Positions 10,091 to 22,690 of a stretch of 64,000 bases of DNA are shown here, in pieces. This stretch comes from Saksenaea vasiformis B4078 (Eukaryota > Mucoromycota > Mucoromycetes > Mucorales > Saksenaeaceae). Where the stretch lies: positions 1-64,000 of the forward strand of contig JNDT01001125.1 in the NCBI GenBank assembly GCA_000697055.1, in the 5' to 3' direction. The notes below the pieces were generated by a model. It searched no databases and had not been told where the DNA came from. It worked only from the letters and a program-made list of their open reading frames with translations. Both the position numbers and the translations under genes were made by a program. Every line of letters starts with the position of its first letter. Position 1 is the stretch's first letter.

Positions 10091-13000
10091 TTAAACGGGA
10101 ACTATCTGTGCTGTTGATTGTTCTTCTAATTTCCGTTTCCAAATACCTCCAGTTACTGGTAAATAAGTAGATCCCATCAAATAACGATCTACTTCTCGTG
10201 CACATTGTCTGCCTTCATTAATACCCCACACAATTAACGATTGACCGCGTCGACAGTCACCCGCAGCATAAACACCTGGAACTGAGGTACTATAATTGTT
10301 CTTGCCCGTTTCAATCGTCTTCCTTGAATCAAGTTGAACTCCCAATGCTTCAACCAGTTTCGTCTCCGGTCCAAGGAATCCCATCGCAAGTAATACAAGA
10401 TCTGCCTCAAAGAATTCCTCCGATCCTTCTACTTCGTTCATTATCCATCGTCCTTCGTCTGTCTTGTTCCATTCTACCCGAATCGTTTGTATTCCTTTGA
10501 GTACATTGTTTTCCACAACAAATGATTTCGACAGGACGCAGTATTCACGTGGATCACGACCGAAATGCATCTGTACCTCAGCGTGACCGTAATCCACGCG
10601 GAAAATTCGGGGGTACTGTGGCCACGGGTTATCGGGTGCCCGTCCGTCAGGAGGCTGCGGGAGTAGCTCAAAATTGACGACGGACTTACAACCCTGCCGC
10701 ACTGCTGTGCCAATGCAGTCGTTGCCTGTATCCCCGCCACCAATCACAATCACATGCTTGTCTTTGGCTGAAATACTACTGCCTCCTTCCTCCTCTTGCA
10801 TTGATCCATTGAGCAGTTGTTGTGTGGTCTGTTGCAAATACTCCATTGCAAAATGAATTCCATTTGTGTCACGACCAGGAATAGATAGATCACGGGGCCA
10901 GGTAGCACCGGTACAAATGATGGTTGCATCGTTGGTGCGTTTCAACTCCATCGCATCCATATCTACCCCAATTTCAACCCGAGGAACAAACTCAACTCCC
11001 TCTGCCTCCATCAGATCAATACGTCGTTGAACAGTACGCTTGTCCAGTTTCATGTTAGGAATCCCGTACATCAGCAAGCCTCCCATACGATCATTGCGAT
11101 CATATACTGTAACCCGATGTCCTGCCTTGTTCAGTTGATCCGCCGCCGCTAATCCAGCAGGTCCAGAGCCAATAATAGCCACCAATTTGCCCGTTCGCTT
11201 TTCCGGTGGACAAGGCTTCATCCATCCCTCCTCAAATCCCTTATCGATAATAGCCGCCTCAATACTCTTGATACTCACAGGAGGCGATGTAATTCCAAGC
11301 GTGCACGCTCCTTCACATGGAGCAGGACATACCCTCCCTTGTGGTAAAAAATAAAAAATAAAAAAAAACATTGTAAGTAACACAAAACCTTTTCTGACAT
11401 GGTGTTACCTGTGAATTCAGGAAAGTTATTTGTCAAGAGTAATCGGTCCAATGCCTGTTTCCATTCATCTTTGTAAACTAATTCATTCCATTTTGGAATC
11501 ACATTCCCAATAGGGCATCCGGTATCGGACTGACAAAATGGTACTCCACAATCCATGCAACGTGCCGCCTGCTCGTGCAACTGCACCCGGCCAAGACGAT
11601 GCGTTATTTCATCCCAATCCTTCTTACGAGCTTTTGTCCCCCGATAAGGACCCGCCCGCCGTTTGTATTTCATAAATCCGCGGAGTTTATCCAGCTTGAG
11701 ACGACGTGCACGAATCGTCTCCTCATCCAGCACACTGTCCTCCACATCCTCCACCACAGGCTCGACGACACTTACTTTCTTGGCAGAAGGAAGCTGGCGC
11801 GCTGGATGGCGTCGCTGTTGTTCAAGAAGATGACGGTATTCTATCGGCATCACCTTGACAAACTTGGCCATGTGGTCATCAAACCGCTTCAACACTGCTT
11901 GCGCCAAGGGCGACCCAGTATATTGGTAGTGATCTTCAATCAGACCCTTTATCTCCTCCACTTCGTGGGCCTCGTTTAACGTTTCCAGCTCTACCATTTC
12001 CATGTTCACTTTTTCTGCGAATGTACCCTGCAAGTCGAGTACATAGGCAATCCCACCTGACATGCCTGCTGCAAAGTTGCGACCAGTGCTTCCAAGAATC
12101 ACAACGCGTCCTCCCGTCATGTACTCGCAGCCATGGTCTCCCACACCTTCGCACACAGCAGATGCGCCCGAATTGCGTACGCAGAACCGCTCGGCCGCCC
12201 TCCCGCGGAAAAATGCCTGGCCACCCGTCGCACCGTACAGACAGACATTGCCAACGATAACGTTATCCTGTGAGGCAAAAATGCTTTGTTTGGGAGGATA
12301 GATAGCGATACGCCCTCCAGATAAGCCTTTGCCGACATAATCATTGCTATCGCCTTCCAGCTCAAAGAAAATGCCTCGCGCCAAGAACGCTCCAAACGAC
12401 TGCCCGGCAGAGCCGAAAAAGGTGGCATGAATCGTGTTTGGCTGCAACCCCTGCTCTCCAAACCGTTTCGAGACATGGTACGACAACGTAGCACCAACCG
12501 CTCGGTCTGTATTCACCACCTCCGTCTGTAGCGTCACGCGTTCTTGTCTTTCCAACGCTGCCTCCGCTTCGTCCACAAGATAGTTATCGAGCCGGATATG
12601 AAGTTCATGCTGTTGTTTGCGCACGTTATGCGTAGCCACGCCCGGCCGGAGCGTATGCGCAGGTGTCAGGACAGCTGATAGGTCGATGTTGGCTGTCTTG
12701 TACGTCCGCCATGTATCTTCCACACGGAGTAACTCCGCATGCCCCACCATGTCTTCGATTTTCCGAAACCCAAGTTTCGCCATGATGGCACGTACCTCCT
12801 CGGCCACATAGTAAAAGAAATTGATCACATCTTCCGGTTTCCCCTCAAACTTCTTACGAAGTTCGGCATCCTGCGTAGCAATACCCACAGGACATGTATT
12901 CTAAGCCGGTTGGTTTTTTTTTTAGTATAAACATCCACTAGAGAGAACTTTTTTTTTTTTTTTTTACCAAGGGGCATTTTCGCATCATGATACACCCCAA

Positions 13001-16000
13001 GGCAATCAAGGGGGTGGTTGCAAATCCCCATTCTTCTGCGCCTAGGAGACAGGCTATCACCACGTCTCGACCCGTCTTAATCTGGCCATCTGTCTGGACA
13101 ACCACACGGCCACGTAGATCATTAAGAACAAGCGTCTGGTGCGTTTCGGCCAGCCCAAGTTCCCACGGTAATCCCGCGTACTTGATCCCTGTCCAGCGCG
13201 AGGCACCCGTCCCACCATCGTGACCGGAGATCAAGATATGGTCAGCCTTGGCCTTGGCCACACCTGCCGCCACAATGCCCACCCCCACTTCTGAAACCAG
13301 TTTGACCGACACACGCGAACGGGGACTGGCACATTTGAGGTCGTAGATCAGTTGTTTCAAGTCCTCAATGGAATAGATATCGTGATGGGGCGGCGGCGAG
13401 ATCAAACCGATACCAGGCGTCGTTTTGCGCGTGCTTGCAATTTCCTCAGAAACCTTGGCACCAGCCAACTCACCGCCCTCACCCGGTTTGGCCCCCTGAG
13501 CCATTTTGATCTGCACCTCATCCGAGTCGGCCAGATAATAGCTGGTCACACCAAATCGGCCAGATGCAACCTGTTTGATAGCCGATCGCAAAGAACTGCC
13601 ATCCGACCGAACCATAGACCGCTCTGGCTTCTCGCCACCCTCCCCTGTGTTCGACTTGCCACCGATCTGGTTCATCGCAACCGCCAGCGCGGTATGGGCC
13701 TCCATCGATATCGACCCGTAGGACATGGCGCCCGTCGCAAACCGCTTCACTATCGACGTCCACGGCTCCACCTCCTCCAACGGTACAGCCTTGGCTTCGT
13801 CGTAGCAGAAATCGAGCAGACCACGCAGGGCACAATGCCGTGTTGCCTCGTGTGAAGCATGTGCATACACTTCATACGCCTTTTGGTTCTTTTGGCGTAC
13901 GGCATCTTGCAAATGGGCAACCGCGACAGGTTCGTTCAGATGCGGCTCTCCCCCGTCACGCCAATGATACTCTCCTGATTCGGGTAACGTCAATGGCTGC
14001 ACGTAGGTTCGCTGTGAGTACCCTCTCGCATGCATCGCCAACGCATCAAGGGCAAAGATATCAAACGTAGCACCCTTGATGCGGGAGGCCGTGCCAGAAA
14101 AACAACGTGCTATCACCGAGTCGTCGACGCCAAGCGCCTCAAAGATTTGCGCGCCCTTGTAGGAGGCGAGCGTCGAAATACCCATCTTGGACATCGTCTT
14201 CTCGATACCATTGTCAGCCGCCTTGGTGTACTGACGAATCAATTTCGCAGGTGTCATCCCCTCCTTCACAGCTCCCTCGCGGTAGAGTTTCAGCATGGCT
14301 TCCAAGGCAAGGTAAGGACAGATGGCATCGGCACCGTAACCAAGAAGGACGCAGAAATGATGCACTTCCCTGGCCTCCGCTGTCTCCACCATCAGCGCGA
14401 CGCGACTGCGCAACTTGTTGCGGACCAGATGATGGTGCACACCTCCGAGTGCAATCAAGGACGAGATCGCTGCTCGTTCAGCGCAAACGGCACGGTCTGA
14501 CAGAATGAGAATCCGGACATTGTTGTTGATGGCTTGCGTGGCTTCTTCACAGATCGCTTCCAAACAGTTGAGGTAGCCTTTCAAACCACGTTGAACAGGA
14601 AACGTGATATCGATCGTGGCAACCTTCCAAGACGTGTACCGCTGTTCCATCCGCTTGATGGCTGCCAGCTGCTTCAACGACAGAATAGGTGAAGACAGAA
14701 CCAATCGATCACACTGCTGTTCATTCATTTCCAGAATATTTCCTTCGGGTCCCACGTAGCATTCGAGTGACATGACGATTTCCTCTCGGATAGGATCAAT
14801 GGGTGGGTTTGTCACCTGTGCAAAGAGTTGCCGGAAATACTCGTAAATCAAACGCGGCTGCTCAGCCAGGCAGGCCAAGGCGGTGTCGTTCCCCATGGAG
14901 CCCAGAGCCTCTTTCCCGTCAGTTGCCATCGGAAGCATAAGCATATTCAGTTGTTCCAAGGTGTAGTGAAAGGCTTTGAGACGAGGATCTTCATGCACGG
15001 ACGTTGGATCCAAGTCTACGTTATCTTCTTCATTTTCTACTGCCAGATCGTTCAAGGTGATGCGACAGCTCGCCCATCGAAGAAAGTCTTTTTTCCGGGC
15101 GATATTCATCTTGAGCTCTTTGTCATCGACAATCCGACCAAGCAACGTGTCCACCAGTAGCATCTTTCCTGGCTGAAGACGGCCTTTCTGAACGATGGCT
15201 TCCGGCTCAATAAACACCGTGCCCACTTCGGAAGCGCAGACCATCCTGTCGTCCGTTGTAATGTAGTACCGACATGGACGAAGTCCGTTGCGGTCCAATG
15301 ACGCACCGCAATAGCGGCCGTCTGAAAAAGTGAACAAGGCGGGGCCATCCCACGGTTCCATGAGGCAGGCAGCCCATTGGTAGAACCCTTTTTTCTCCGG
15401 TTCCATCCGTGGATTATTTTGCCACGCTTCGGGAATCATCATCATGACCGCTTCGGGAAGTGTCAGAACCCCGTTTACTACAAGCAATTCAAGCACATTA
15501 TCAAAGGCGGCCGAGTCGGAGCCTCCTTCCTCAATAATGGGGTACAGCCAGTCGAGTTCGTCACCAAATTTGTTCGACGCCATTACACCTTCTCGGGAAC
15601 GCATCCAGTTCTTGTTGCCTCGGAGTGTATTGATTTCACCATTGTGGGCGCACCAACGCATGGGCTGAGCACGGTCCCATGACGGAAACGTGTTGGTGGA
15701 GAACCGAGAATGGACAAGGGCAAAATGGGTGACATAATGGACATTGACAAGGTCATAAAAATAAGCATACACCTGTTTTGGCGTCAGTTGACCTTTATAC
15801 ACGATATTTTTGTTGGAAAGCGAGCAGACATAGAACCAGTTCTTCATGCTGATGGTATGGGTTGCATGTTTTCGTAGCACGTACAACTGCCGTTCAAACC
15901 GGGATTCTTCCATGGCTTTTCCGGCCACAACAAAGGGTTGGACAATGGCAGGCTCCTTGGCATGTGCGGCTGGACCGAGGATAGTGCTATCGCGTGGCAC

Positions 16001-16408
16001 ATCACGCCAACACAAAACATGAAGATCCACGCTATGTGCCAAATTCTCAAAAATCTTCTGGCACTGACTCACATTGTCGCGTTTCATAAAGATATTTCCG
16101 ACAGCATACTGTCCTTCCGGTGGTAATCCTATACCAAGGACACGCGTGGCTTCGATGCGAAAAAAGCCGTCGGGAATACCTGTCATTACACCAGCACCAT
16201 CCCCATCGCGAATATCTGCACCACTTGCACCACGATGGGTCATATTGCATAAAATGCTGTTGGCATCACTGAGAATCTTATGCGATCGTTCGCCTTTGAT
16301 GTGCACCATAAAACCAACACCACAAGTGTCTTTTTCATAGTCAGGATCATACAATGCTTGTCGAGGTGGGATCGCCTCGGCCCACGATGTGTTTTCTGTC
16401 ATCGACAT
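10091..16408 (-). CDS. GLT1: Glutamate synthase, NADH-dependent (GOGAT, 2059 aa)
   Basis: Converts glutamine plus 2-oxoglutarate to two glutamate with NADH; central to ammonium assimilation. Three exons: 16408-12968, 12900-11409, 11337-10091; introns of 67 and 71 bp fall inside conserved motifs ([17 protein letters not shown] and [16 protein letters not shown]), which fixes the splice sites. Residues 1-28 look like a propeptide. Cys29 (TCGVGFMVH) is the class-II amidotransferase nucleophile. The order is: amidotransferase (29 to about 440), central domain, FMN synthase domain with the cysteine-containing Fe-S segment, GXGXG helix domain (about 1300-1500), then the small-subunit-like part with [10 protein letters not shown] and CPIGN cysteines and FAD/NAD(P)H-binding [10 protein letters not shown] and GGGDTGND. 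This is the fused alpha-beta form typical of fungi. Intact. Confidence 0.98.
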
Positions 16409-16738
16409 AAGTTAAGCAAGGAGAAAGGAAAAAAAAAATAAGACACAGACACGCGTCATTTTTTCCTTTGTTCTCGTGAATGACAAAGGGTTTCACTCTC
16501 GGTTTGACGGTTTCATATGGACTTCGGTCCTCAATGTTCTTTCGCTGCCAAAATAATAATAATAATAGAATAGCGGCTTTTTTTTTTAAAAAAAAAAAAC
16601 TGGCAGAAGAACAATGGCCTATCTGTTATCCCGAAATAAGCAAAAGCATAGTATTGCCAGTAAGCTTTCAAGTTAGATCAATGGAACACTACTCTATTGT
16701 CCAAGACGAATTGGCTAATGCCATCTGTTTCTGCTTTA
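16409..16738. other. Short intergenic region (GLT1 promoter side)
   Basis: 330 bp between the GLT1 start and the upstream gene's stop, both minus strand. It has an ATAATAATAATAATAG run (16553-16568) and T- and A-runs (16578-16600). No gene is seen. Confidence 0.5.
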
Positions 16739-17658
16739 TTACGATTTGTGTGTACTTTTTTTAATGGCGGCTAGTTCACGATTCGTTTTGATAAGTTCAC
16801 GGTTTGTTTTAAGAAGTAGTTCTTCCAGATAATCAACCTTTGTTACCAGCCGATGGACGGTGGATAAAATGTCGGCAATCTAAACAACACACGTACTGCA
16901 TGAATATCAAATCTGTTACTGCCATTGCCTTACCATCACGTTTATTTCTTGATTTCCGATAGTCTGCTGCAATGTAACCTCCGAGGCGTTAGCTATGCGG
17001 TTCGTCGCGTCATTTGGCGGCTGTTGTTGCTTTTTAAGGTACTCGTGTGTCACGCTGTATGAACCATCCGGCTGCAGGATGTAAACAAGACGATTTAAAG
17101 TATCCTCTTGTCGTTGTTGTGTGCGAGAAGACTCGCTTAGACTTAGGTGAGCGATATTGCTTAATCCACGGACAGACGTCGTTGGTGATTCTGGTGACGG
17201 GGAAGATGGAGGAGGAGACTCAGGTGCCAATGGCGGACCATTCCTCATCAACAATTCCGGTGGTATTTCTTCCTCCTCCTCCTCATGCCATGCCGGTGTC
17301 TGATCCTTAGCTGATCGCTTTAACATTGGCAGTTTATGTTTGTGAGAAGACCAGATTGATCTTGCTTCCTCGACAATGTCAGGTGTTAGGACACGGTCTA
17401 TATCCAGGATAAGTAACCGACGTACCGTCTTCATCATATGGGCTTACTATAAGCTGGAAAATCTTGTAACAGGTATTTAAACTTCGTGTACAAAGCAGTT
17501 CCATTACGCAAAGCAGCGTTTGGATTCTCTCGTTTGGAGAGCCAATTGAATTGGTCTGATATGTTCGTCCAATCTAGTCTGCGATCCTCACGGCAAGCTT
17601 CACCTACGAGCCGCACAAGGATCCGCAGCTCGTCATTGGTAAACCGTTTTTTTTTCAT
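16739..17658 (-). CDS. SANT/Myb-like N-terminus, coiled-coil C-terminus, orphan protein (271 aa)
   Basis: Three exons: 17658-17448, 17397-16934, 16879-16739; introns of 50 bp (phase 1) and 54 bp (phase 0). Splicing extends the protein past an apparent stop and adds a heptad-rich end (VDYLEELLLKTNREL) that reads as a coiled coil. Residues 1-70 hold conserved-looking Trp and acidic/hydrophobic spacing (FTNDELRILVRLVGEACRED, then DWTNISDQFNWLSKRENP), like a SANT/Myb-type or trihelix DNA-binding fold. The middle is Pro/Ser-rich and probably disordered. I do not recognise an orthologue. A chromatin or transcription-linked role is inferred from the first domain only. Same strand as GLT1, 331 bp upstream of its start. 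Confidence 0.65.
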
Positions 17659-18407
17659 GCGGTGAGAAAGAGAAGAGAAGAGAAACCTGACATGCCGTCT
17701 TCCTCAAGGAAAGTGTCATCCCGTGAATTCAGACTTCCCAAAAATAGAAATCGTGTGGCTCTTTTGCATTTGGTCTCTTGTTTCACAGAGTGACTTAAGG
17801 AGAAAACCTGTAAACATCTTGATTATGTTTTTCCTTCTTCTTCTTCTTTTTCTTCTTCATATCATTTGACAGACGCAGGGTATTTCAAAATGAATAGCCA
17901 GTTTTCCCAAGACAAGCAAGGCAACAGTGTGGGTAGACGAGACGGATCGCGTTTTACAACAGTCAACACTCGTGCACGGTCCGTTCCATAAGCCTGCTAC
18001 TACAGACAGGCGTTCTAAATAATTCTTGTCAATTCTGGGCCGCCGAATTTCTGATCAACTGTCAGTCAAGCATTGAGAAATGCAACACGACTCCCCCTGG
18101 ATCCATTTGTTGCACTTGCAACGTTTCTAACCCATCGTGCAACATCTTTGATCAACGCTCGTTGTAGTGAGGATTCGACCGTGTTACGGTTATACAGCTT
18201 GACGATACAACACTACCAGAGTCTTGGCGGCAATCAGTTGCATCTGATCGAGGTTCTGAGAGAAACATTGAATATATAAGGGAGAGAATACCGGCATTTC
18301 CTGGAACTCGTCACCTACCAAACTCCATCTGACACACTCGCGCAAGCAGTTCGAAAAGCACAATCTCGAAATCAAGAATTAAAGCAGAAGTACAGTGCAA
18401 TTGATAA
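17659..18407. other. Intergenic region, no gene seen
   Basis: About 750 bp between the SANT-like gene start (minus) and the first transposon-like terminus. It includes a pyrimidine-rich stretch at about 17830-17862. No convincing coding frame. Confidence 0.5.
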
Positions 18408-18409
18408 TA

Positions 18410-18433
18410 CAGTGGTCGCTCGATATAACGATA
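18410..18433. repeat. Candidate transposon terminal inverted repeat (left)
   Basis: CAGTGGTCGCTCGATATAAC followed by GATA, flanked by TA, matches the pogo/Fot1 terminal style. Diverged echoes follow (CCCTCGATAGG, CACTATATCGTTTAAACG). A second CAGTAGAAC-type start occurs at 18712 just before the transposase piece. No right-hand partner was identified. Confidence 0.5.
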
Positions 18434-18721
18434 CCCTCGATAGGAAGGAAAAATATCACTATATCGTTTAAACGGGCATGCAAATTTGATAGATGGTGTA
18501 ATAGCAAGTGATTTGTCATTGGCCATCGGATCATTATCACAGTCAATACACACTCATCTTCGTCTATGCTGTGAGATTATGAGTTGTCCTGGTGCAACTG
18601 ATATCTAAATCTACCTTAGACGATGTATTATCTATCAGTATATGAAAAGTTATAAAAGAAAGACACAATAGAGCTGACTGCTCATCATCTTTATCGCATA
18701 AGCAAGTTATACAGTAGAACT

Positions 18722-19190
18722 TTGTCTTTATCAAGCATATCTTCCACCCCTAAAGAGACCAAATCCACTCGCAGGGGACTTGCATATTCTGAGAAGCGCA
18801 AGTTGATTGAGATCTACGTGAAGACGTCGTCAATGAAACAAGCCGAACTCGCAGAATGGGCTAAAAGAGAGTACAACCTAGAGAAGGCACCTTTGCAATC
18901 AACCACACACTCCATCCTCCGGAACAAGCAAAAGATCATTGATATGGATGACGTCGAATTGAAGTATCAACCTCAAAGAACTGGTTTTCTCCCACCAAGT
19001 AGAAACTGCTCTTAACACGTGGGTAATGGAAATGGCGGAAACAGCATGCCCATCGACCGTAAAGCCATAAAAGACCCAGCTGTCCAATTTGCGAAAGAAA
19101 TGAACTGTACAAAGAGAAGCGGGGGGAGTGTGACGGACATTAGAAAGCAGAGGCATCAACCCTTTTTTTTTTTTGTGTAGGCGTGGTTAG
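18722..19190 (+). pseudogene. Transposase fragment, CENP-B/HTH N-terminal domain
   Basis: The frame from 18722 reads YSEKRKLIEIYVKTSSMKQA and AELAEWAKREYNL, then QSTTHSIL, the pattern of the pogo/jerky/CENP-B helix-turn-helix. It stops at about 19014 after LPPSRNCS. The family sequence then continues in shifted frames: first NTWVMEMAE, then PIDRKAIKDPAVQFAKEMNC. Frameshifts therefore occur around 19000-19050 and the second HTH region decays by 19190. Non-functional fragment. Confidence 0.75.
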
Positions 19191-20397
19191 CGCCAATTTA
19201 TTAAAAAAAAAGAGCACATGTGTAAGACAGTGGTATGCCGTGGACGGATCGAGTGGAGACAGTTGGGAGTGGCGAAATACAGACTATGTCTAAGGGAAGG
19301 AAAAAAAAGGACTATAAATCATCGCGCGGTTGCATCCTCTACACGGCGGAAATAATGGTAGAAGTGATGGTGTGGGGAAGAAATAGAATATCGTCTAAAA
19401 TGTGGAGCCAGTGCGCTCGCCAAATGCCCACAAGAACAGTCGCAAAGAGTGCCTCAGTTGGAAGGGCGCTGGGCGGGGGGTGCAGAAACGAAAGACTATC
19501 GAAGTATCATGTGTCCAAGCGTCGAAAGACTGGGGGCGGTGGCGAAGAAAGACGTCCACACGCGGCACCAGAACAACAAGCGCTTCGGGAAAGACATAAG
19601 AAAGTGTAAGTCGGTTTCAGGCTCGCTGCCACAGAGGACGATTATGGTGGGTATATCATAGTATTTCGAGTCTACGGTTCGACGCTTAACCACAAGTAGC
19701 AGAGTTAATCGCAGGAAGGCAGATATGGTCCAATCGAGCCGCCGTAGGTAGGACCCCGTGTAGTGCGCGGTATCACACATTCCGGGGGCCGAGTGGTCCA
19801 TTGATAGTTTCCAAAAGGCCTGCCAACGGGGGCTGGAGATGCCATCGATGGTGGCAATAGGTGGAACACAGATGCGACGGTAGGTGAAGGTGCAGATGCC
19901 TCCCTTTCGACTAGGCAAGGCGTTAGTGAAGATAGTAGAGAGAGGAAGAGCGTCAACAACGCCAAGAACACCAGAGTGGCCATCATGCGGGGTGGGTTGA
20001 GGGAAGGCAAAGCGGAGCAAAAAAGTCGCGGAAACAAAAGAGAACGTTGCAATTTCAGCGAAGAACCAACGTGTGAGGCGCGGTAAGCTGATGCCATCAG
20101 ATACTGTACGTCGTCCGAGGTGGCCCGGTGATGCTATCAAAGACAAAAAGAGATCTGACACCAGCAGTCGGTGTATGCCTGGTTGGAGAAATCGTGTGGT
20201 ACCCACCGAAGGGGCCAAGTAGGCAGAGGCGAAGCCAGAAGCTAGCTGGTTTTCTGTACACATATTCGCGCATCGGCCATGATATAACAGCGGAACCACG
20301 TTAATTTCCACCGCCAGGGTGGTCAGCCGAAGGTTGAAACTACCGAGAGTAAGGCAATCAGTGAACTCGGATCAACATTTTGCCAGTAAGCCAAGGC
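19191..20397. other. Unexplained insert between transposase halves, with a 271-codon minus frame
   Basis: This roughly 1.2-kb stretch separates the two transposase pieces and does not look like transposase. It begins with a T-run and an A-run (19160-19212). Its minus strand carries an open frame from 20311 to 19496 (271 codons) with hydrophobic and Arg-rich segments but no recognised domain or supporting introns. The frame could be chance in a more G+C-rich patch, or part of another element nested in the transposon. Confidence 0.35.
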
Positions 20398-20667
20398 GGG
20401 ATGTCCAGAGGTTTTGTAGATATGAAATCGTTTTCCGAATCAAAAGATGACGAATAAATAGGCAACGTCTGAGCTGGCCGCCGATATTCTAAGAAATGTG
20501 GCTGATTGAAATGATCGCTGCTGTACGATAGTACAAACGTCTCTAGAGAGGATACACCCATTTTATTTAGAAAGGGTCTTTTGAAAGAGATGACGTGTGA
20601 TGCGCGAACGCGCAGCATTCATTCAACTTTCAACTTTCGGACGTTCCGAGAGATATGACCACCCTCC
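20398..20667 (+). repeat. Dispersed repeat, copy 2
   Basis: Counterpart of 701-952 in the same orientation. It ends within about 25 bp of where DDE transposase similarity begins, so it may be part of the transposon's central region or of the DNA inserted into it. Here the minus strand is open for 86 codons (20618-20358); in copy 1 the equivalent frame is interrupted. Confidence 0.7.
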
Positions 20668-20689
20668 AAAATCGTTGAATGACGGAGAT

Positions 20690-21470
20690 TTTCCACTCTT
20701 TCTTTAGTCGCTTTGACAGGACTATGGGTGCAAAAAGGGAAAAACCGTGCTTGTCCTTGATAACTTTACAGGACACTACGTGGATTACGAGCCTGTCAAT
20801 GTTGAATGTTTGTATCTTCCGCCGAACATTACTTTTTCAACAGTTCAAACCCCCGTGATGCTTGGAATTATTCGCGCTTTCAAGGCACATTTCAAACGAC
20901 GCCAGTTTGACAAAGCCATATAGACATGTTGGAATGATCCAAATCGGCCGTCAAGATAAAGTTGGACCAGTAGACAAGATTTTCGACGTCGATCAACTAC
21001 AAGCAATGAAGTGGATCAAGAAGGCATGGGAAAGTGTTACTCCAACGACGATCAGCAACTGCTGGAAAGCAGCACTTTTCGAGAATTTCATGGATGAAAT
21101 CGACGATCAAGCTTCGCGAATAGTAGCAAACGAAGAAAAGAAGCTAGAGCGAGGAGCTCCACGACTATCTTAAAAAATTTGTAAGTACCAGAGAAGTAAC
21201 CCCCACGACATATGTCCTAGTACTGACCTGGAGACAACTTATGAACGCAACACAGTGCATAGACGCTTGAGTGAAGAGAATATTATTGATATAATATTAG
21301 GAGAAGAGCAAAATAACAGCGACGATGGGGAATCATAGGCAGAAGAGGGAAGCGGAGGGGTGGCTGTGGAGAAGGTACCGTTGACGACAGCAGAAAAAGT
21401 TCACTGCTGCAACGCACTGCTCGACATGTTAGATGAAGAAGAGGTGCAATTCCGGAGCTCCAGAAGTTAC
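20690..21470 (+). pseudogene. Transposase fragment, DDE catalytic domain and C-terminus
   Basis: VLVLDNFTGHYVDYEPVNVE (from about 20746) is the DDE-1 type core with one catalytic Asp, followed by LYLPPNIT and GIIRAFKAHF. The usual PLD-A block between them is disrupted: the Asp codon now lies in the wrong frame (about 20850-20865). A stop follows at about 20922, with further frame changes. A restart reads VDQLQAMKWIKKAWESVTP (about 20985-21041), and the acidic tail with PLTTAEKVHCCNALLDMLDE is found near 21378-21437. Inactive. Confidence 0.75.
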
Positions 21471-21540
21471 GAGACAAATATCAAATGTGGCTAAAACGGC
21501 AAGCAAAACAAAAGTGTCTGCAGTCGTATTTTCTTGAAAC

Positions 21541-22690
21541 CAACTGCGACGCGCAGTTTAAGTAAATGTATATCCGAATCAGGGCACGGCTCTGCTACTA
21601 TGCCTTGCAGGCGGCGGATAGACTTCATTGCCTTTTCCTTTTACTCTCCTGTCTTGTCCTTCTTGCTCGGTCAATTTCAAACATTTTTTGGACTAGACTA
21701 ATGTGTGCACGGAAATGTCGAGGACTGATGTATAACCAGCAAAAAAGGAAACAAACCCTCAAACAATGGCATGTCCTTGGAGAAAGATGAAAGAAAAAGG
21801 AAAAGTTGTCATCCTGATTTTTTTTGTCCTACGCTGATAAACAGTGCATGTTCCCACCGATCAAAAGATTAATCAAAGGATAAATAATGTGCTTGATATG
21901 ACGATCAGAGAAGGTAATTTAATAGATATCCTTTCCGCTATCGATTGAAGGCGATCTATAAGTAGCAAGAAGCAAACAAAATCACACAAAGAGATTGATA
22001 GCATAATCGTTTTGACAGCCACGTGGATAAAAGCGATGTTTGTAAGGCAGAGATGCTGATAATGAAATTTAATATCGAACAGGTATATATGTCTAGCTGA
22101 TAGAAGCCTCGAAAGAATGAAATGTAACGGTTGCGTCTCCTAAATTTGTGTCTGTAGATGTATTGATGTTGCGAGAACTCAAGGAAATGCCCAAACTCGA
22201 GTCATATATTCCGTGCTAGTTGATGATATAGGTATGGGTGAAGCTATATTCTCCTTTGCTCTGAAGCCCGTATTGTGTGAATTCACACCTCAAGTCCTTT
22301 GTTTAATTGACATTATCAGTGGGAGCATGTCAGATGTTGTATTTATCTATGACCTATTATGGAAAAAAAATACATGAAAACTTACACTGCGATTCGCTCG
22401 AAAAACAAGTTCTTCGTACACTTAAAGCCGAAAGGCACGTTAGCCACACTACATCAAGAGGGTCATCGTGAACGTCATGGCTCCTTGATAATGCCAAAGT
22501 GCAATGACTGAGGCACAGTAAGCACCTACACTGTTACAGTTGTTTACAGTCGCCACGTTTTGCATACTCATTTTGTGGAATTTCTCCGGCTTCAAAAACG
22601 CCGTCGTCAGTTTTGACATGTTAATCGATAAAACATCCACTATTCTTCTTCAGGAATGGATTTATCATCACGTTCTTTCTATGAAATGAT
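21541..22690. other. Intergenic region, no gene seen
   Basis: About 1.15 kb between transposon remains and the 3' end of the DNMT1 gene. It is A+T-rich with only short frames and no recognised domain or clear repeat. Confidence 0.5.

Larger units (their letters stand above)
18410..21540 (+). mobile_element. Broken pogo/Fot1-like DNA transposon, interrupted
   Basis: The left edge is a candidate terminal sequence, CAGTGGTCGCTCGATATAAC (18410-18429), preceded by TA. It resembles the CAGTGG...CTCG.TATAACGA ends of pogo/Tc5-like elements, which insert at TA. Inside, in the same orientation, are an N-terminal CENP-B/HTH-like transposase piece (18722-19190) and a DDE-catalytic piece (about 20690-21470). 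About 1.5 kb of unrelated DNA, including a dispersed repeat, lies between them. Frameshifts and stops break both pieces. No matching right terminus was found, so the right boundary is only the end of recognisable transposase. Confidence 0.7.

Noticed and set aside
13352..14508. Long plus-strand frames opposite glutamate synthase
   Set aside because: Shadow frames of a conserved gene on the other strand, with no domain of their own.
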